From contig DLNM01000039.1 in NCBI GenBank assembly GCA_002479485.1, positions 372 to 64,371 on the forward strand: 64,000 nt of DNA. Reading direction: 5' to 3'. Under the pieces are notes generated by a model that ran no database searches, had not been told where the DNA came from, and was given only the letters and a program-made list of their open reading frames with translations. Position numbers and translations under genes: made by a program. Positions 25,395 through 34,737 of this stretch are shown here, in pieces; within the stretch, counting starts at the first letter, position 1, and each line of letters starts with the position of its first letter. This stretch comes from Firmicutes bacterium UBA7510 (GTDB taxonomy: Bacteria > Bacillota > Clostridia > Tissierellales > Sedimentibacteraceae).

Positions 25395-25419
25395 AAAAAG
25401 ACGGATAAACCGTCTTTTT
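25395..25419 (-). terminator. terminator of the P-type ATPase gene
   Basis: 10-bp perfect stem AAAAAGACGG/CCGTCTTTTT with a 5-base loop, directly at the end of the gene on the minus strand. Confidence 0.85.
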
Positions 25420-25421
25420 AT

Positions 25422-28070
25422 CTATTTCTTAACTTTTACAAATTTTGATAGCTCTCCAGCTATTAATGGTATAAATGAAAGAGCTATAGCTATGGCATAT
25501 TGACCTATTGTTAATACATGTATTTCAAATATGTTTCTAAATGCAGGTATAAATATTATAAGTGTTGTAACAATATATGAACCTATTACCGCATAATTCA
25601 TGTTTTTGTTTGAAAAAATTCCAATTTGTACTAAGAATTTATCTTCCGATCTTCCTGAATACGCTCTTAATAATTCACCGCTTATTATAGTAATAAATGC
25701 AAATGTACTACCATAACTTGTATCGCTTGCAACAGCTAACTTATCTAAGCCACAACCATATAAATATGATACTAAAGTAGCAAAAGCTAATGCTATACTT
25801 TGGAAAGCTATACTAATCTTCATATTTTTATTAATAATATCTTCTTTAGGATCACGTGGCTTTTTATCCATAACATCATCTTCTTTTTTCTCAAGTCCAA
25901 GAGCAAATGCTGGAAGAGAATCAGTAATCAAGTTAATATACAGTAGATGAATTGGCATTAATGGAACACCCCAGCCAAATAACATAGATATAAATATTAC
26001 TAAAATCTCACCTATGTTACAAGAAATTAAAAATCCAACGAATTTTCTAATGTTAGAAAATATTACTCTACCTTCTTCAACTGCAGCCACAATACTTGCA
26101 AAGTTGTCATCTGTTAATATCATGTCAGCAGCTTCTTTTGATACGTCAGTACCTGTTATACCCATTGCTATACCAATGTCTGCTTTTTTTAAAGATGGTG
26201 CATCGTTAACTCCATCACCAGTCATCGCAACTATCTCATCCTTTTGCTTTAAGGCATCAACAATTTTAACCTTATGCTTAGGAGAAACTCTAGAAAATAC
26301 ATTAATTTCCTCTACTATTTTTGAGAATTCTTCATCAGTCATTTCATCTATTTCAGCACCAGTAATAGCTTTAGAATTCTTGTCTAACAAACCAATTTCT
26401 TTACCAATAGCCGCAGCAGTGATTGCATTATCACCAGTAATCATAACAACCCTTATTCCTGCTGAGTGACATTTTTCAATAGCAGCTTTAGCCTCTTCAC
26501 GCGGAGGGTCAATCATTCCAGTTAAACCAACAAACACTAAGTTGTTTTCTTCATTTTGTAGTTTTAAGTTTTCACTGTCTAATTCTTTATATGCATAAGC
26601 TAAAACCCTAAGTGCATCACTTGCCCATTTGTTGTTAATTTCAACTATCTTATCTTTGTATTCATTTATATTTTTTATTTCTCCATTGACTAATATACTG
26701 CTACTATTAGCCATGATAGAATCTGGAGCACCCTTTACCAATAAAATATTTTTGCCGTCTATTTTGTGTAAAGTTGACATCATTTTTCTATCAGAATCAA
26801 ATGGATACTCTTGAATACGAGAATACTTTTCCCTTAGTTCTTTATAATCATATTTTGCTTTTCTTGCAAATACTACTAAAGCACCCTCTGTTGGATCGCC
26901 TATTACTCCATTTCCCTGCTCATTTATTTCAGAGTCATTGCATAAAGCGGACGCTAATAATAGCATTCTTAATTTGTTTACATCATAATTTTCACCAATT
27001 TTTCCATCTGATGAATATCCAGAGCCTGTTACATCCACCTCTTCATTTAAATCAAATACTTTTTTAACATTCATTTTGTTTTGTGTTAATGTACCTGTTT
27101 TATCTGAACAAATAACTGTTGTACTTCCAAGTGTTTCAACAGAGCTTAAATTTTTCGTTAAAACATTTTTACTTACCATACGCTTCATGCCTATAGCAAG
27201 TACAACTGTTACTATTGCTGGAAGTCCTTCTGGAACTGCTGCAACTGCTAGACTTATAGCAGTCATGAACATTTCAAATAATCCATTCTTTTCAATAATA
27301 CCTAGTAAAAATACTATCGCACAAACTGCTAGACATGCTACACCCAACATTTTTCCTAGCTTATTAAGCTTTAGCTGTAGAGGTGTTTCTTCATCTTCTA
27401 CGTCAAGCATTTTTGCAATACTACCCATTTCTGTCTCCATAGCTGTTGCAACAACTACACCCTTACCACGTCCATATGTAACCATAGTACCTGAAAATGC
27501 CATATTTTCTCTTTCTGAAAGAGGTGTTTTTTCATCAAGTACTACTTTTGCATTTTTTTCAACTGGAACTGATTCACCTGTCAATGAAGATTCTTCAATT
27601 TGCATATTAATAGTCTCAAATAACCTTAAATCCGCTGTTACATAATTCCCAGATTCCAGAAGAACTACATCACCAACAACTAAATTTGGTGATTCAACCT
27701 CTACTACTTTTCCGTTTCTTAAAACCTTTGTACTAGGCGATGTCATTTCACGCAGTGCTCTTACTGCGTCACCAGCACTTTTTTCTTGTTTTGCACCAAT
27801 GAATGAGTTAAGTAAAACTATAATTAAAATTACTAGTCCCTCGGTATATTCCCCCATAGCTGTAGATATTAGCGCAGCTACCATCAAGATTAGAATTAAA
27901 ACATCCATGAATTGAGATATAAACAGGGAAAAAAAGCTTTTTTGTTTAGCTTCCTTAAGTCTATTTTCTCCATATTTCTCAATTCGTTTCTTTACTTCTT
28001 CACTGCTAAGTCCCTTGGTCAAATCAACGTTAACTTCTTTTGTTACATCATTAATCTCCCTAAAATACAA
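25422..28070 (-). CDS. P-type Ca2+-transporting ATPase (P2 type)
   Basis: Cation pump of 882 aa, full length for the SERCA/PMR1-like group. Seen: N-terminal cation ATPase domain, TGES actuator loop, AAVPEGLPAIV in helix 4, phosphorylation site CSDKTGTLT (Asp about 325), MTGDGVNDAP hinge and NLITDSLPAFALG in helix 6. The PEGLP and N-x-x-TD residues favour Ca2+ (or Mn2+) over Na+/K+. Start is TTG 28070 with GGAGG a little far upstream (12 bases); no in-frame ATG is available nearby. Single-gene unit. Confidence 0.9.
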   Translation of the reverse strand: MYFREINDVTKEVNVDLTKGLSSEEVKKRIEKYGENRLKEAKQKSFFSLFISQFMDVLILILMVAALISTAMGEYTEGLVILIIVLLNSFIGAKQEKSAGDAVRALREMTSPSTKVLRNGKVVEVESPNLVVGDVVLLESGNYVTADLRLFETINMQIEESSLTGESVPVEKNAKVVLDEKTPLSERENMAFSGTMVTYGRGKGVVVATAMETEMGSIAKMLDVEDEETPLQLKLNKLGKMLGVACLAVCAIVFLLGIIEKNGLFEMFMTAISLAVAAVPEGLPAIVTVVLAIGMKRMVSKNVLTKNLSSVETLGSTTVICSDKTGTLTQNKMNVKKVFDLNEEVDVTGSGYSSDGKIGENYDVNKLRMLLLASALCNDSEINEQGNGVIGDPTEGALVVFARKAKYDYKELREKYSRIQEYPFDSDRKMMSTLHKIDGKNILLVKGAPDSIMANSSSILVNGEIKNINEYKDKIVEINNKWASDALRVLAYAYKELDSENLKLQNEENNLVFVGLTGMIDPPREEAKAAIEKCHSAGIRVVMITGDNAITAAAIGKEIGLLDKNSKAITGAEIDEMTDEEFSKIVEEINVFSRVSPKHKVKIVDALKQKDEIVAMTGDGVNDAPSLKKADIGIAMGITGTDVSKEAADMILTDDNFASIVAAVEEGRVIFSNIRKFVGFLISCNIGEILVIFISMLFGWGVPLMPIHLLYINLITDSLPAFALGLEKKEDDVMDKKPRDPKEDIINKNMKISIAFQSIALAFATLVSYLYGCGLDKLAVASDTSYGSTFAFITIISGELLRAYSGRSEDKFLVQIGIFSNKNMNYAVIGSYIVTTLIIFIPAFRNIFEIHVLTIGQYAIAIALSFIPLIAGELSKFVKVKK

Positions 28071-28112
28071 TTTCTTTTTCTTCCTCCACTTTAAAAAGCA
28101 ATATATTATTAA

Positions 28113-29141
28113 TTATGCAATTAAATAAGCATAAATTAATTCAATAGTATTCTCTATACCTTTTAAGTGTGTTCTCTCCATTCCATGTGATGCACTTACT
28201 CCAGGTCCAATCAAGCCACCCTTAATATTATTTCCACCTCTTAGTGCTGCAGAAACATCTGAACCATACATTGGGTATACATCAATTGCATATCCTATGT
28301 TATTTTCTTTTGCAATATTAATTAATTTTGTTGTTATATCGTAATCATATGGTCCTGAACTATCCTTTACACATATTGATACTTGCTCTTCAGTACATGC
28401 TAAATCAAGTCCGATACAACCCATATCAATACCTACTAATTCATTTACATTATCAGGTAACCATGAACATCCATGACCTACCTCTTCATAAGTAGAAACT
28501 AATATTTTAACCATATGTTTTGGTTTTGTATTCATTCTCTTAAAAATATCCATTAAGCTTAGCGCACATGCAGTTCCAGCTTTATCATCTAAATATCTTG
28601 ATTTAACAAAACCACTTTCTGTTATCTCAAATTTAGGTTCAACTGATATAAAATCACCTGTTCCAATTTCTAATTTTTCTACATCATCTTTGCTATATAC
28701 TAATTCATCTAGTCTAATCATCATGTTTTCTTCTTTTCTTTCCTTAGAGTTAGCATCTGGAAAAACATGAACTGCTGGTGAAGTACAAAGTATAGTACCT
28801 GTATATGTTTTACCGCTTCTTGTATGTATCTTGCAATATTCTCCATCAAGTGTTGAGTACATATTGCCACCCAAAGTAGTAATTTTCAAAGTTCCATCAC
28901 CATTAATTGATCTTACCATGCAGCCTAATGTGTCAACATGTACTGGAATGCCAATGCAATAGGAATTATCTTGTCCATCTATTGTTATTATTCCGTTACC
29001 TTTTTGATTTTTCTCAAATTTATAGCCACATTCATCTGCTATTTTACCAATTTCATCGATAACATTTTTGCAATAGCCTGTAGGGCTTGGTATATTTATA
29101 ATTCTTTCTAGTATAGCTGTTGTAAAATCTCTATTAAACAT
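28113..29141 (-). CDS. M42 family metallopeptidase
   Basis: Tetrahedral-type dizinc aminopeptidase of 342 aa, cytoplasmic. Metal and catalytic motifs: PVHVDTLG (about 66), KSRYLDDKAG (about 180), STYEEVGHG (about 214) and GPGVSASHGMERTH near the end. Sometimes annotated as endoglucanase, which is not supported for this family. GGAGG precedes ATG. Divergent from an S9 peptidase gene. Confidence 0.9.
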   Translation of the reverse strand: MFNRDFTTAILERIINIPSPTGYCKNVIDEIGKIADECGYKFEKNQKGNGIITIDGQDNSYCIGIPVHVDTLGCMVRSINGDGTLKITTLGGNMYSTLDGEYCKIHTRSGKTYTGTILCTSPAVHVFPDANSKERKEENMMIRLDELVYSKDDVEKLEIGTGDFISVEPKFEITESGFVKSRYLDDKAGTACALSLMDIFKRMNTKPKHMVKILVSTYEEVGHGCSWLPDNVNELVGIDMGCIGLDLACTEEQVSICVKDSSGPYDYDITTKLINIAKENNIGYAIDVYPMYGSDVSAALRGGNNIKGGLIGPGVSASHGMERTHLKGIENTIELIYAYLIA

Positions 29142-29484
29142 TTCTTACCTCCAAATAATAAAACTAGATATAATATATCACACACTTTTTAAATATTCAA
29201 CTGAAATTAAACAAGAATAAATCTGAAGCTATAACGCTTTTTAAATTAATTTTTAAAAGTTTTTAAGATAATATTTTTCAAAAATTTGGTATATTTATTT
29301 TACATTATTTACCTATTTGATGTTAGAAGATTACCGAATGTTATGTTTTACACATTTCTAACATAGTCTATTGATGCTTAAAAAATTTGTTATAAAATAT
29401 TAGTTTGTATTATAATTTTTTTTATTATATAATGATTTTATCAGTTAAATTAAAGCAAACTAATTATTTTTGATGGAGGTAAAA
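29142..29484. other. divergent promoter region with a 9-bp inverted repeat
   Basis: 343 bp between the M42 and S9 peptidase genes. It holds ATGTTAGAA / TTCTAACAT arms at 29320-29328 and 29356-29364 (27-base spacer), and a possible sigma-A promoter for the S9 gene (TTGTTA 29387-29392, 18 bp, TATAAT 29411-29416). No gene seen. Confidence 0.4.
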
Positions 29485-31467
29485 ATGGAAAAATTACAAC
29501 TTAGAGATTTTCTAAATTACAAATTTGTATCAAATCTTGAAATGTCACCTGACAAAAAGAATGTAGGTTTTGTAGTAAGTATATCTGACTACGATAGTAA
29601 TAGCTATAAATCAAACATATGGTTAATGAATTCGAATACTAAAAAATATTCAAAGCTCACTTCTCTTAATAAAGAAAAAAGTTTTTTATGGTTAGATAAT
29701 GAAACCTTATTATTTGCATCATTAAGAGATGATAAACTTAAGGAAAAAATAGAAACAGGTGAGGCTTGGAGTGTATACTACACTATAAGCATAAATGGTG
29801 GTGAAGCAGAAGAATTTATGCGTATACCTCTAAATGTAACTGATATTAAACCAATCGACTCAGAAAACTTCGTTATAACAGCACAGTTTGATAATAATCT
29901 TATTGATTTGCATGGTTTAACAGGAGAGGAAAGAGAAAAGGCAGCTGCAAAGATTAAAGAAAACAAAGACTATGAGGTTTTAGATGAAATACCTTTCTGG
30001 AGTAACGGCGGCGGATTCACTAACAAAAAAAGAAACAGACTTTACATATTTAATAAAACAACAAAGAAATTAACTCCTATAACAGATGAATTTACAGACG
30101 TTGCAGTATTTAAATTGAAAAATGACAGTATATTATATATAGCAAACAGATTTACTGATAAGCTTGATTTATATGATAGTTTAAATATATACAATATAAA
30201 CGAAAATAAAAATACAATTTTGATACCTCAAGAAAAATATTCAATTGGATATGCTGATTTTATAGGTGATAAAATTGTTTTAACTTTATCAGATATGAGT
30301 GAAATAGGTTTAAATCAAAATAAAGATATATATCTATTTGAAAATGGAGAATTGAAGCTAATAACAAAACATGACACTGGATTTGGTAGCTCAGTCGGCT
30401 CTGATTGCAGATATGGTGGTGGTAAGAGTGTAAGAATTGTTGGTGATAATATGTACTTTACATCAACTCTTGGAAAAAGCTCATTTATCAATAAATTATC
30501 TCTTAATGGAGATTTATTAATACTTTCTGATAATATTGGTTCAATTGATTGCTTTGATGTGAATAATGACGAAATATTATTTATAGGTTTAAGAGGTTCT
30601 AGACTTCAAGAAATATATAGCTTAGTAGGTGAAACAGAAACTCAATTAACTACTTTAAATGAAGACATCTATACAAATAAATCTATTTCTATACCTGAAT
30701 ATATGCCTTTTTATAATGACGATGGTATTGAATTAGATGGCTTTGTTATTAAACCCGTAGACTATGACGAAAATAAAAAATATCCAGCTATATTAGACAT
30801 TCATGGTGGTCCTAAAACAGTTTATGGCGAGGTATTCTACCACGAAATGCAAGTATGGGCTAACATGGGATACTTTGTATTCTTCTGCAACCCTCGCGGA
30901 AGTGACGGTAGAGGAGATGAATTCTCTGACATAAGAGGAAAATACGGTACTATAGATTATGATGATTTGATGAAATTTACTGATTTAGTATTAAAGCATT
31001 ATCCACAAATTGATGATAGCCGTGTAGGAGTTACAGGTGGATCTTACGGTGGATTTATGACAAATTGGATAATAGGACACACTGATAGATTTAAATGTGC
31101 TGCATCTCAAAGAAGTATATCTAACTGGATTTCTAAGTTTGGTACTACAGATATAGGATACTACTTCAATGCTGACCAAAACGCATCTACTCCATGGCAA
31201 AACCATGATAAATTATGGTGGCACTCTCCACTAAAATATGCAGACAAGGCTGTAACACCAACATTATTTATACACTCTGAAGAAGATTACCGTTGCTGGT
31301 TGACAGAAGGTCTACAAATGTTCACAGCACTTAAATACCATGGAGTTGAGTCAAGACTATGTATGTTTAGAGGTGAAAACCATGAGCTTTCAAGAAGTGG
31401 TAAACCAAAGCATAGAGTTAGAAGACTTGAAGAAATGACAAACTGGTTTGAAAAATACTTAAAATAA
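29485..31467 (+). CDS. S9 family peptidase (acylaminoacyl/prolyl oligopeptidase type)
   Basis: Cytosolic serine peptidase of 660 aa. An N-terminal beta-propeller (about 1-390) gates a C-terminal alpha/beta-hydrolase domain. Catalytic residues: Ser in TGGSYGGFM, Asp in HSEEDYRC and His in GENHELS. ATG 29485 follows GGAGG, while an upstream TTG overlaps that site. Forms an operon with the amidohydrolase 12 bp downstream, suggesting joint turnover of modified peptides (inference). Confidence 0.9.
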   Translation: MEKLQLRDFLNYKFVSNLEMSPDKKNVGFVVSISDYDSNSYKSNIWLMNSNTKKYSKLTSLNKEKSFLWLDNETLLFASLRDDKLKEKIETGEAWSVYYTISINGGEAEEFMRIPLNVTDIKPIDSENFVITAQFDNNLIDLHGLTGEEREKAAAKIKENKDYEVLDEIPFWSNGGGFTNKKRNRLYIFNKTTKKLTPITDEFTDVAVFKLKNDSILYIANRFTDKLDLYDSLNIYNINENKNTILIPQEKYSIGYADFIGDKIVLTLSDMSEIGLNQNKDIYLFENGELKLITKHDTGFGSSVGSDCRYGGGKSVRIVGDNMYFTSTLGKSSFINKLSLNGDLLILSDNIGSIDCFDVNNDEILFIGLRGSRLQEIYSLVGETETQLTTLNEDIYTNKSISIPEYMPFYNDDGIELDGFVIKPVDYDENKKYPAILDIHGGPKTVYGEVFYHEMQVWANMGYFVFFCNPRGSDGRGDEFSDIRGKYGTIDYDDLMKFTDLVLKHYPQIDDSRVGVTGGSYGGFMTNWIIGHTDRFKCAASQRSISNWISKFGTTDIGYYFNADQNASTPWQNHDKLWWHSPLKYADKAVTPTLFIHSEEDYRCWLTEGLQMFTALKYHGVESRLCMFRGENHELSRSGKPKHRVRRLEEMTNWFEKYLK

Positions 31468-31479
31468 TGGGAGGGTAAA

Positions 31480-32640
31480 ATGATTGCTTTAAAATGTGGA
31501 AAAGTAAATACAATAACAAATGGCATACTAGAAAATGCTATTATACTTGTAGAAAACGGAAAAATAAAAGAAATTGGAAGTAATATATCAATTCCTTCTG
31601 ACGCTGAGATTATTGATGCATCTAACTACTATGTAATGCCAGGTTTAATTGATGCTCATACTCACATTTCAACCTTTAGTGAACCAACTACTAGATTTGG
31701 AATGATTGATGGCAATGAAATGTCAAATCCCATAACTCCATTTATAAGAGCAATGGATGCTTTAAATCCTTTTGACTTTGCTATAGATAAAGTTAGAAAT
31801 GCTGGATTTACTACAGTTTGTACTCTTCCAGGCTCTGCTAATATAATTGGCGGAACAGGTATAGTATTTAAGCTTAGAGGTCATACCGCAGAGGAAATGA
31901 TTATACCTGGTACTGAACAAATGAAAATGGCTCTTGGAGAAAATCCAAGGGGAGTTTATGGTCATGACAAAAAGCTTCCTATGACAAGAATGGGTGTAGC
32001 TGGACTTTGGAGGCAAACACTAGCTGAAGCTAGAGATTACTCTAACAAGCTAAAAGAAGCTGAAACAGACCCAACTAAGGCCCCTAAATATGATTTTAAA
32101 ATGGAATCTTTAGTTAAGGTTATAAGAGGAGAAATGAAGGTTCGTATCCACTGTCATCGTTCAGACGACATAATGACAGCTATAAGAATTGCTGAAGAGT
32201 TTAATCTTGACTATTCACTTGAGCACGCTACAGAAGGATATAAGGTGGCAGATGTTCTAGGAGCTAAAAAAGCAACCTGCGTTGTTGGCCCACTTTTAAT
32301 GGACCCTGTAAAACAGGAGTTACACGCAGTTAGTGAAGAAACAGCCGCTATCCTATGTAAAGCCGGAGCTACAGTTTGCTTAACAGCAGATACAGGTTCA
32401 GGTACAGCGTGGTTACCTGGAAATATAGGTATAATAATCAGAAATGGTCTATCTGAAGAAGATGCATTTAGATCAGTTACTATAAATCCTGCTAAACTTT
32501 TAGGAGTTGACAAAATGGTAGGCTCAATTGAAGTAGGAAAAGATGCTGATATCGCAATCTTTGACGGGCATCCTTTTAGCTCAATGACATTGTGTAGATT
32601 TTCTATGATAGATGGAGTTGTGTATAAAAATAATTTATAA
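31480..32640 (+). CDS. amidohydrolase family protein
   Basis: Metal-dependent hydrolase of 386 aa, TIM-barrel with the small N- and C-terminal beta-sandwich. Metal ligands: DAHTH (about 59), HCHRSDD (about 227), SLEHATEG (about 248) and TADTGSGTAW (about 306). It resembles imidazolonepropionase-like and prolidase-type members. Substrate unknown; pairing with an S9 peptidase points to a peptide-derived compound. GGGAGGG precedes ATG. Confidence 0.87.
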   Translation: MIALKCGKVNTITNGILENAIILVENGKIKEIGSNISIPSDAEIIDASNYYVMPGLIDAHTHISTFSEPTTRFGMIDGNEMSNPITPFIRAMDALNPFDFAIDKVRNAGFTTVCTLPGSANIIGGTGIVFKLRGHTAEEMIIPGTEQMKMALGENPRGVYGHDKKLPMTRMGVAGLWRQTLAEARDYSNKLKEAETDPTKAPKYDFKMESLVKVIRGEMKVRIHCHRSDDIMTAIRIAEEFNLDYSLEHATEGYKVADVLGAKKATCVVGPLLMDPVKQELHAVSEETAAILCKAGATVCLTADTGSGTAWLPGNIGIIIRNGLSEEDAFRSVTINPAKLLGVDKMVGSIEVGKDADIAIFDGHPFSSMTLCRFSMIDGVVYKNNL

Positions 32641-32672
32641 AATAATTTATTAAATAATTTATAAACACAATT

Positions 32673-32714
32673 AACGCAGATTTGAAGGGTTTACCTTAAA
32701 AATCTGCGTTTTTT
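32673..32714. terminator. bidirectional terminator, amidohydrolase / GGDEF gene
   Basis: Arms AACGCAGATTT and AAATCTGCGTT with a 17-base loop, T-run after, between convergent genes. Confidence 0.85.
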
Positions 32715-33561
32715 AGTGTTTGACTTTATTTCTGCCAGCTTTTTTTGCTTCATAAAGTTTAATATCTACTTCTCTTAATATTTTCTCAAATTTAGGAATT
32801 GCATGAAAACTATCTACTGTATAAACTCCTATACTGCAAGTAATTTCTATTCTATGCCCGCTATATACAAATAATTTCTGCTCAACAGTTTCTCTGATTA
32901 GTTCTGCTATTTCTTTCGCATCAAGATTATCCATACCGGTTAAACACAGTAAAAACTCATCTCCACCATAACGAGCTACCCAATCAGTGTTCTCTTTAGT
33001 GATATTTTGAAGCTCTTCAACAAATTCGCATAAAAGATAATCTCCAGCTTCATGACCATACAAATCATTGACAATTTTAAAAGAATCTATATCTAAAAAA
33101 ATTAATGATAAAGGAATTCTGTTTTTAAAACACTTTTCAATAGCAAGTGGAAGTTTTTGATTAATGTATCTCCTATTATACGCACCAGTAAGCTCATCAG
33201 TTATTGCTAACTTATATAAATTGTCATTTGAATTATAAAGCTGATTTATATCTAGTCTTTTTGTCATATTTACAATGCATTCCATTACTAGTCTTTTTTT
33301 ATCAACTAATGTTGGAAGTACAACATACATTAGTAAGCAATGACTCTCTTTTTTAGATAAATAAATTGCTGAATCCTGTGCTAAACATTGATGATATATA
33401 TCCTGTCTATGTTCAAAATTAAATTCGGGTATAAAATCAACACATGTATCTATTCGTTTTTCTTGATAAATACTTTTAAATTCCACATCAATTAATCGGA
33501 TACAGTCAAACAATTTATTCATATATTCCATATTTATTAGATTATTGGAATAATTCTGCAT
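32713..33561 (-). CDS. diguanylate cyclase (GGDEF domain)
   Basis: Protein of 282 aa making c-di-GMP from two GTP. N-terminal 110 residues form an unassigned, PAS-like sensory region with several Cys and His. The GGDEF domain (about 120-280) starts with TDELTGAYNRRY and has an intact RYGGDEF active site. The product-inhibition RxxD site five residues before it reads ENTD, so feedback control is probably lost. No membrane helix. GAGGAGG precedes ATG. Confidence 0.9.
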   Translation of the reverse strand: MQNYSNNLINMEYMNKLFDCIRLIDVEFKSIYQEKRIDTCVDFIPEFNFEHRQDIYHQCLAQDSAIYLSKKESHCLLMYVVLPTLVDKKRLVMECIVNMTKRLDINQLYNSNDNLYKLAITDELTGAYNRRYINQKLPLAIEKCFKNRIPLSLIFLDIDSFKIVNDLYGHEAGDYLLCEFVEELQNITKENTDWVARYGGDEFLLCLTGMDNLDAKEIAELIRETVEQKLFVYSGHRIEITCSIGVYTVDSFHAIPKFEKILREVDIKLYEAKKAGRNKVKH

Positions 33562-33796
33562 AATGCCTCCTCTAAATGATTAAAAATAAATCCATTTTTA
33601 AACTACTAGCTTATATGCCTTTTTTACTTATCGTTTACTGTGTAAAAGCTAAAATACAATATATATACTTATTTTTTTAATTTTAATGCATATTATACTA
33701 TATTAATTATATGCTAATAGTAAACAAAAATCAATATCTATTAGATTATTTTTGAAACTAATAGCTTTGTATACAATGATACTAAGAGGTGTTAAT

Positions 33797-34123
33797 ATGA
33801 AAAAAGATTTAGATATACAAATTGGTCATCGCATTCGCATGAAAAGAGAGGAACAAAAAATAAGCCGCGAAAAGCTTGCAGAATGTATTGATATATCTCC
33901 TCAATTTCTCGCACAGATTGAACTTGGAAGAAGAGGTATGTCCTCAGCAACACTATATAAAATATGTAATGCTTTAAGTGCTTCTGCTGACTATATAGTA
34001 CTTGGAAAAGAAAATGAAAACGATTTATCCTCATTTAATAAAATGCTATCAAATCTCGATCCCAAGTATTTAATGTATGCAGAAGACTTATTGAAAACTT
34101 TTATACTTGCAGTTAGCAAGTAG
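33797..34123 (+). CDS. XRE family transcriptional regulator
   Basis: Protein of 108 aa: helix-turn-helix (about 8-65, IGHRIRMKREEQKISREKLA, PQFLAQIELGRRGMSSATLY) and a short helical tail. ATG 33797 is preceded by AGAGGTG; a longer in-frame start 45 bases upstream has no site. Single gene; target unknown. Confidence 0.85.
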   Translation: MKKDLDIQIGHRIRMKREEQKISREKLAECIDISPQFLAQIELGRRGMSSATLYKICNALSASADYIVLGKENENDLSSFNKMLSNLDPKYLMYAEDLLKTFILAVSK

Positions 34124-34216
34124 CTAAATATTTAAATATAACTTTTCTATTACAAAACTAATAGCTGACGGTATATTAATTAAAACAACATTATAAATTT
34201 AATAACTACAAAAAAT

Positions 34217-34255
34217 AAAAATGAGGATGCATTTTTTATATACATCCTCATTTTT
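34217..34255. terminator. bidirectional terminator, XRE gene / feo operon
   Basis: 13-bp stem AAAAATGAGGATG/CATCCTCATTTTT with a 13-base loop and flanking A/T runs, between convergent units. Confidence 0.88.
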
Positions 34256-34267
34256 ATTTTTTAGTTA

Positions 34268-34585
34268 TTATTTATGTTTACAGGACAAACAGTCGTTTGT
34301 ACAATTTGTACAGTGAGTTGCTAATATTTCTTTTAATGCACAAGAACTACTACTGTGCGAACGAACTACCTTAACACTATTTTTATTTATATTTTGGGTT
34401 GCATTTTTTACTAATTTATGTGAAACGGTATCTGTAAACAAAACTAATAAATCAGGGTTGCCTATCATATTTTTTAAATTAGACGGCATTTGAGTAAAAA
34501 CTTTAGCCTTGCATTTATGCTCTTTACAAATTTCTTTGTATACACAAGCCATTCTGTCATGACCACCGATTATTACTATACTCAT
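34268..34585 (-). CDS. DUF2325 domain protein of the feo operon
   Basis: Protein of 105 aa starting MSIVIIGGHDRM, the hallmark GGH-x-R of DUF2325, with a Rossmann-like pattern and a cysteine-rich tail CTNCTNDCLSCKH that may bind metal. No separate ribosome site; its ATG is 2 bp after the stop codon of the small Cys-rich gene upstream, so translation is coupled. Last gene of the iron-uptake operon. Confidence 0.85.
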   Translation of the reverse strand: MSIVIIGGHDRMACVYKEICKEHKCKAKVFTQMPSNLKNMIGNPDLLVLFTDTVSHKLVKNATQNINKNSVKVVRSHSSSSCALKEILATHCTNCTNDCLSCKHK

Positions 34586-34587
34586 TA

Positions 34588-34734
34588 TTATTTATGGCAA
34601 TTAGAAGAATCTGAGCATCCTGAACATCCACTACAAGCACATGCAGACCCATTTTTCTTCTTTTGTCTTATCATATATATAAGTACACCTGCAAATAACC
34701 CAAACACTAAAGTACCTATAATAATTGTTGCCAC
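34588..34734 (-). CDS. FeoB-associated Cys-rich membrane protein
   Basis: Protein of 48 aa: one N-terminal membrane helix (VATIIIGTLVFGLFAGVLIY), a KKK turn, and a tail with five cysteines (CACSGCSGC, NCHK). This is the small FeoB-associated family common in Firmicute feo operons. Start is GTG 34734, overlapping the feoB stop codon region. Confidence 0.85.
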   Translation of the reverse strand: MATIIIGTLVFGLFAGVLIYMIRQKKKNGSACACSGCSGCSDSSNCHK

Positions 34735-34737
34735 ATC

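Noticed and set aside
27076..27645. Long antisense open frame inside the P-type ATPase gene
   Set aside because: It mirrors the codons of a clearly functional pump gene, has no ribosome site and no family-like sequence.
28113..29141. Endoglucanase call for the M42 protein
   Set aside because: The metal ligands and catalytic Glu-Glu of dizinc aminopeptidases are all visible; the cellulase label of this family is historical.
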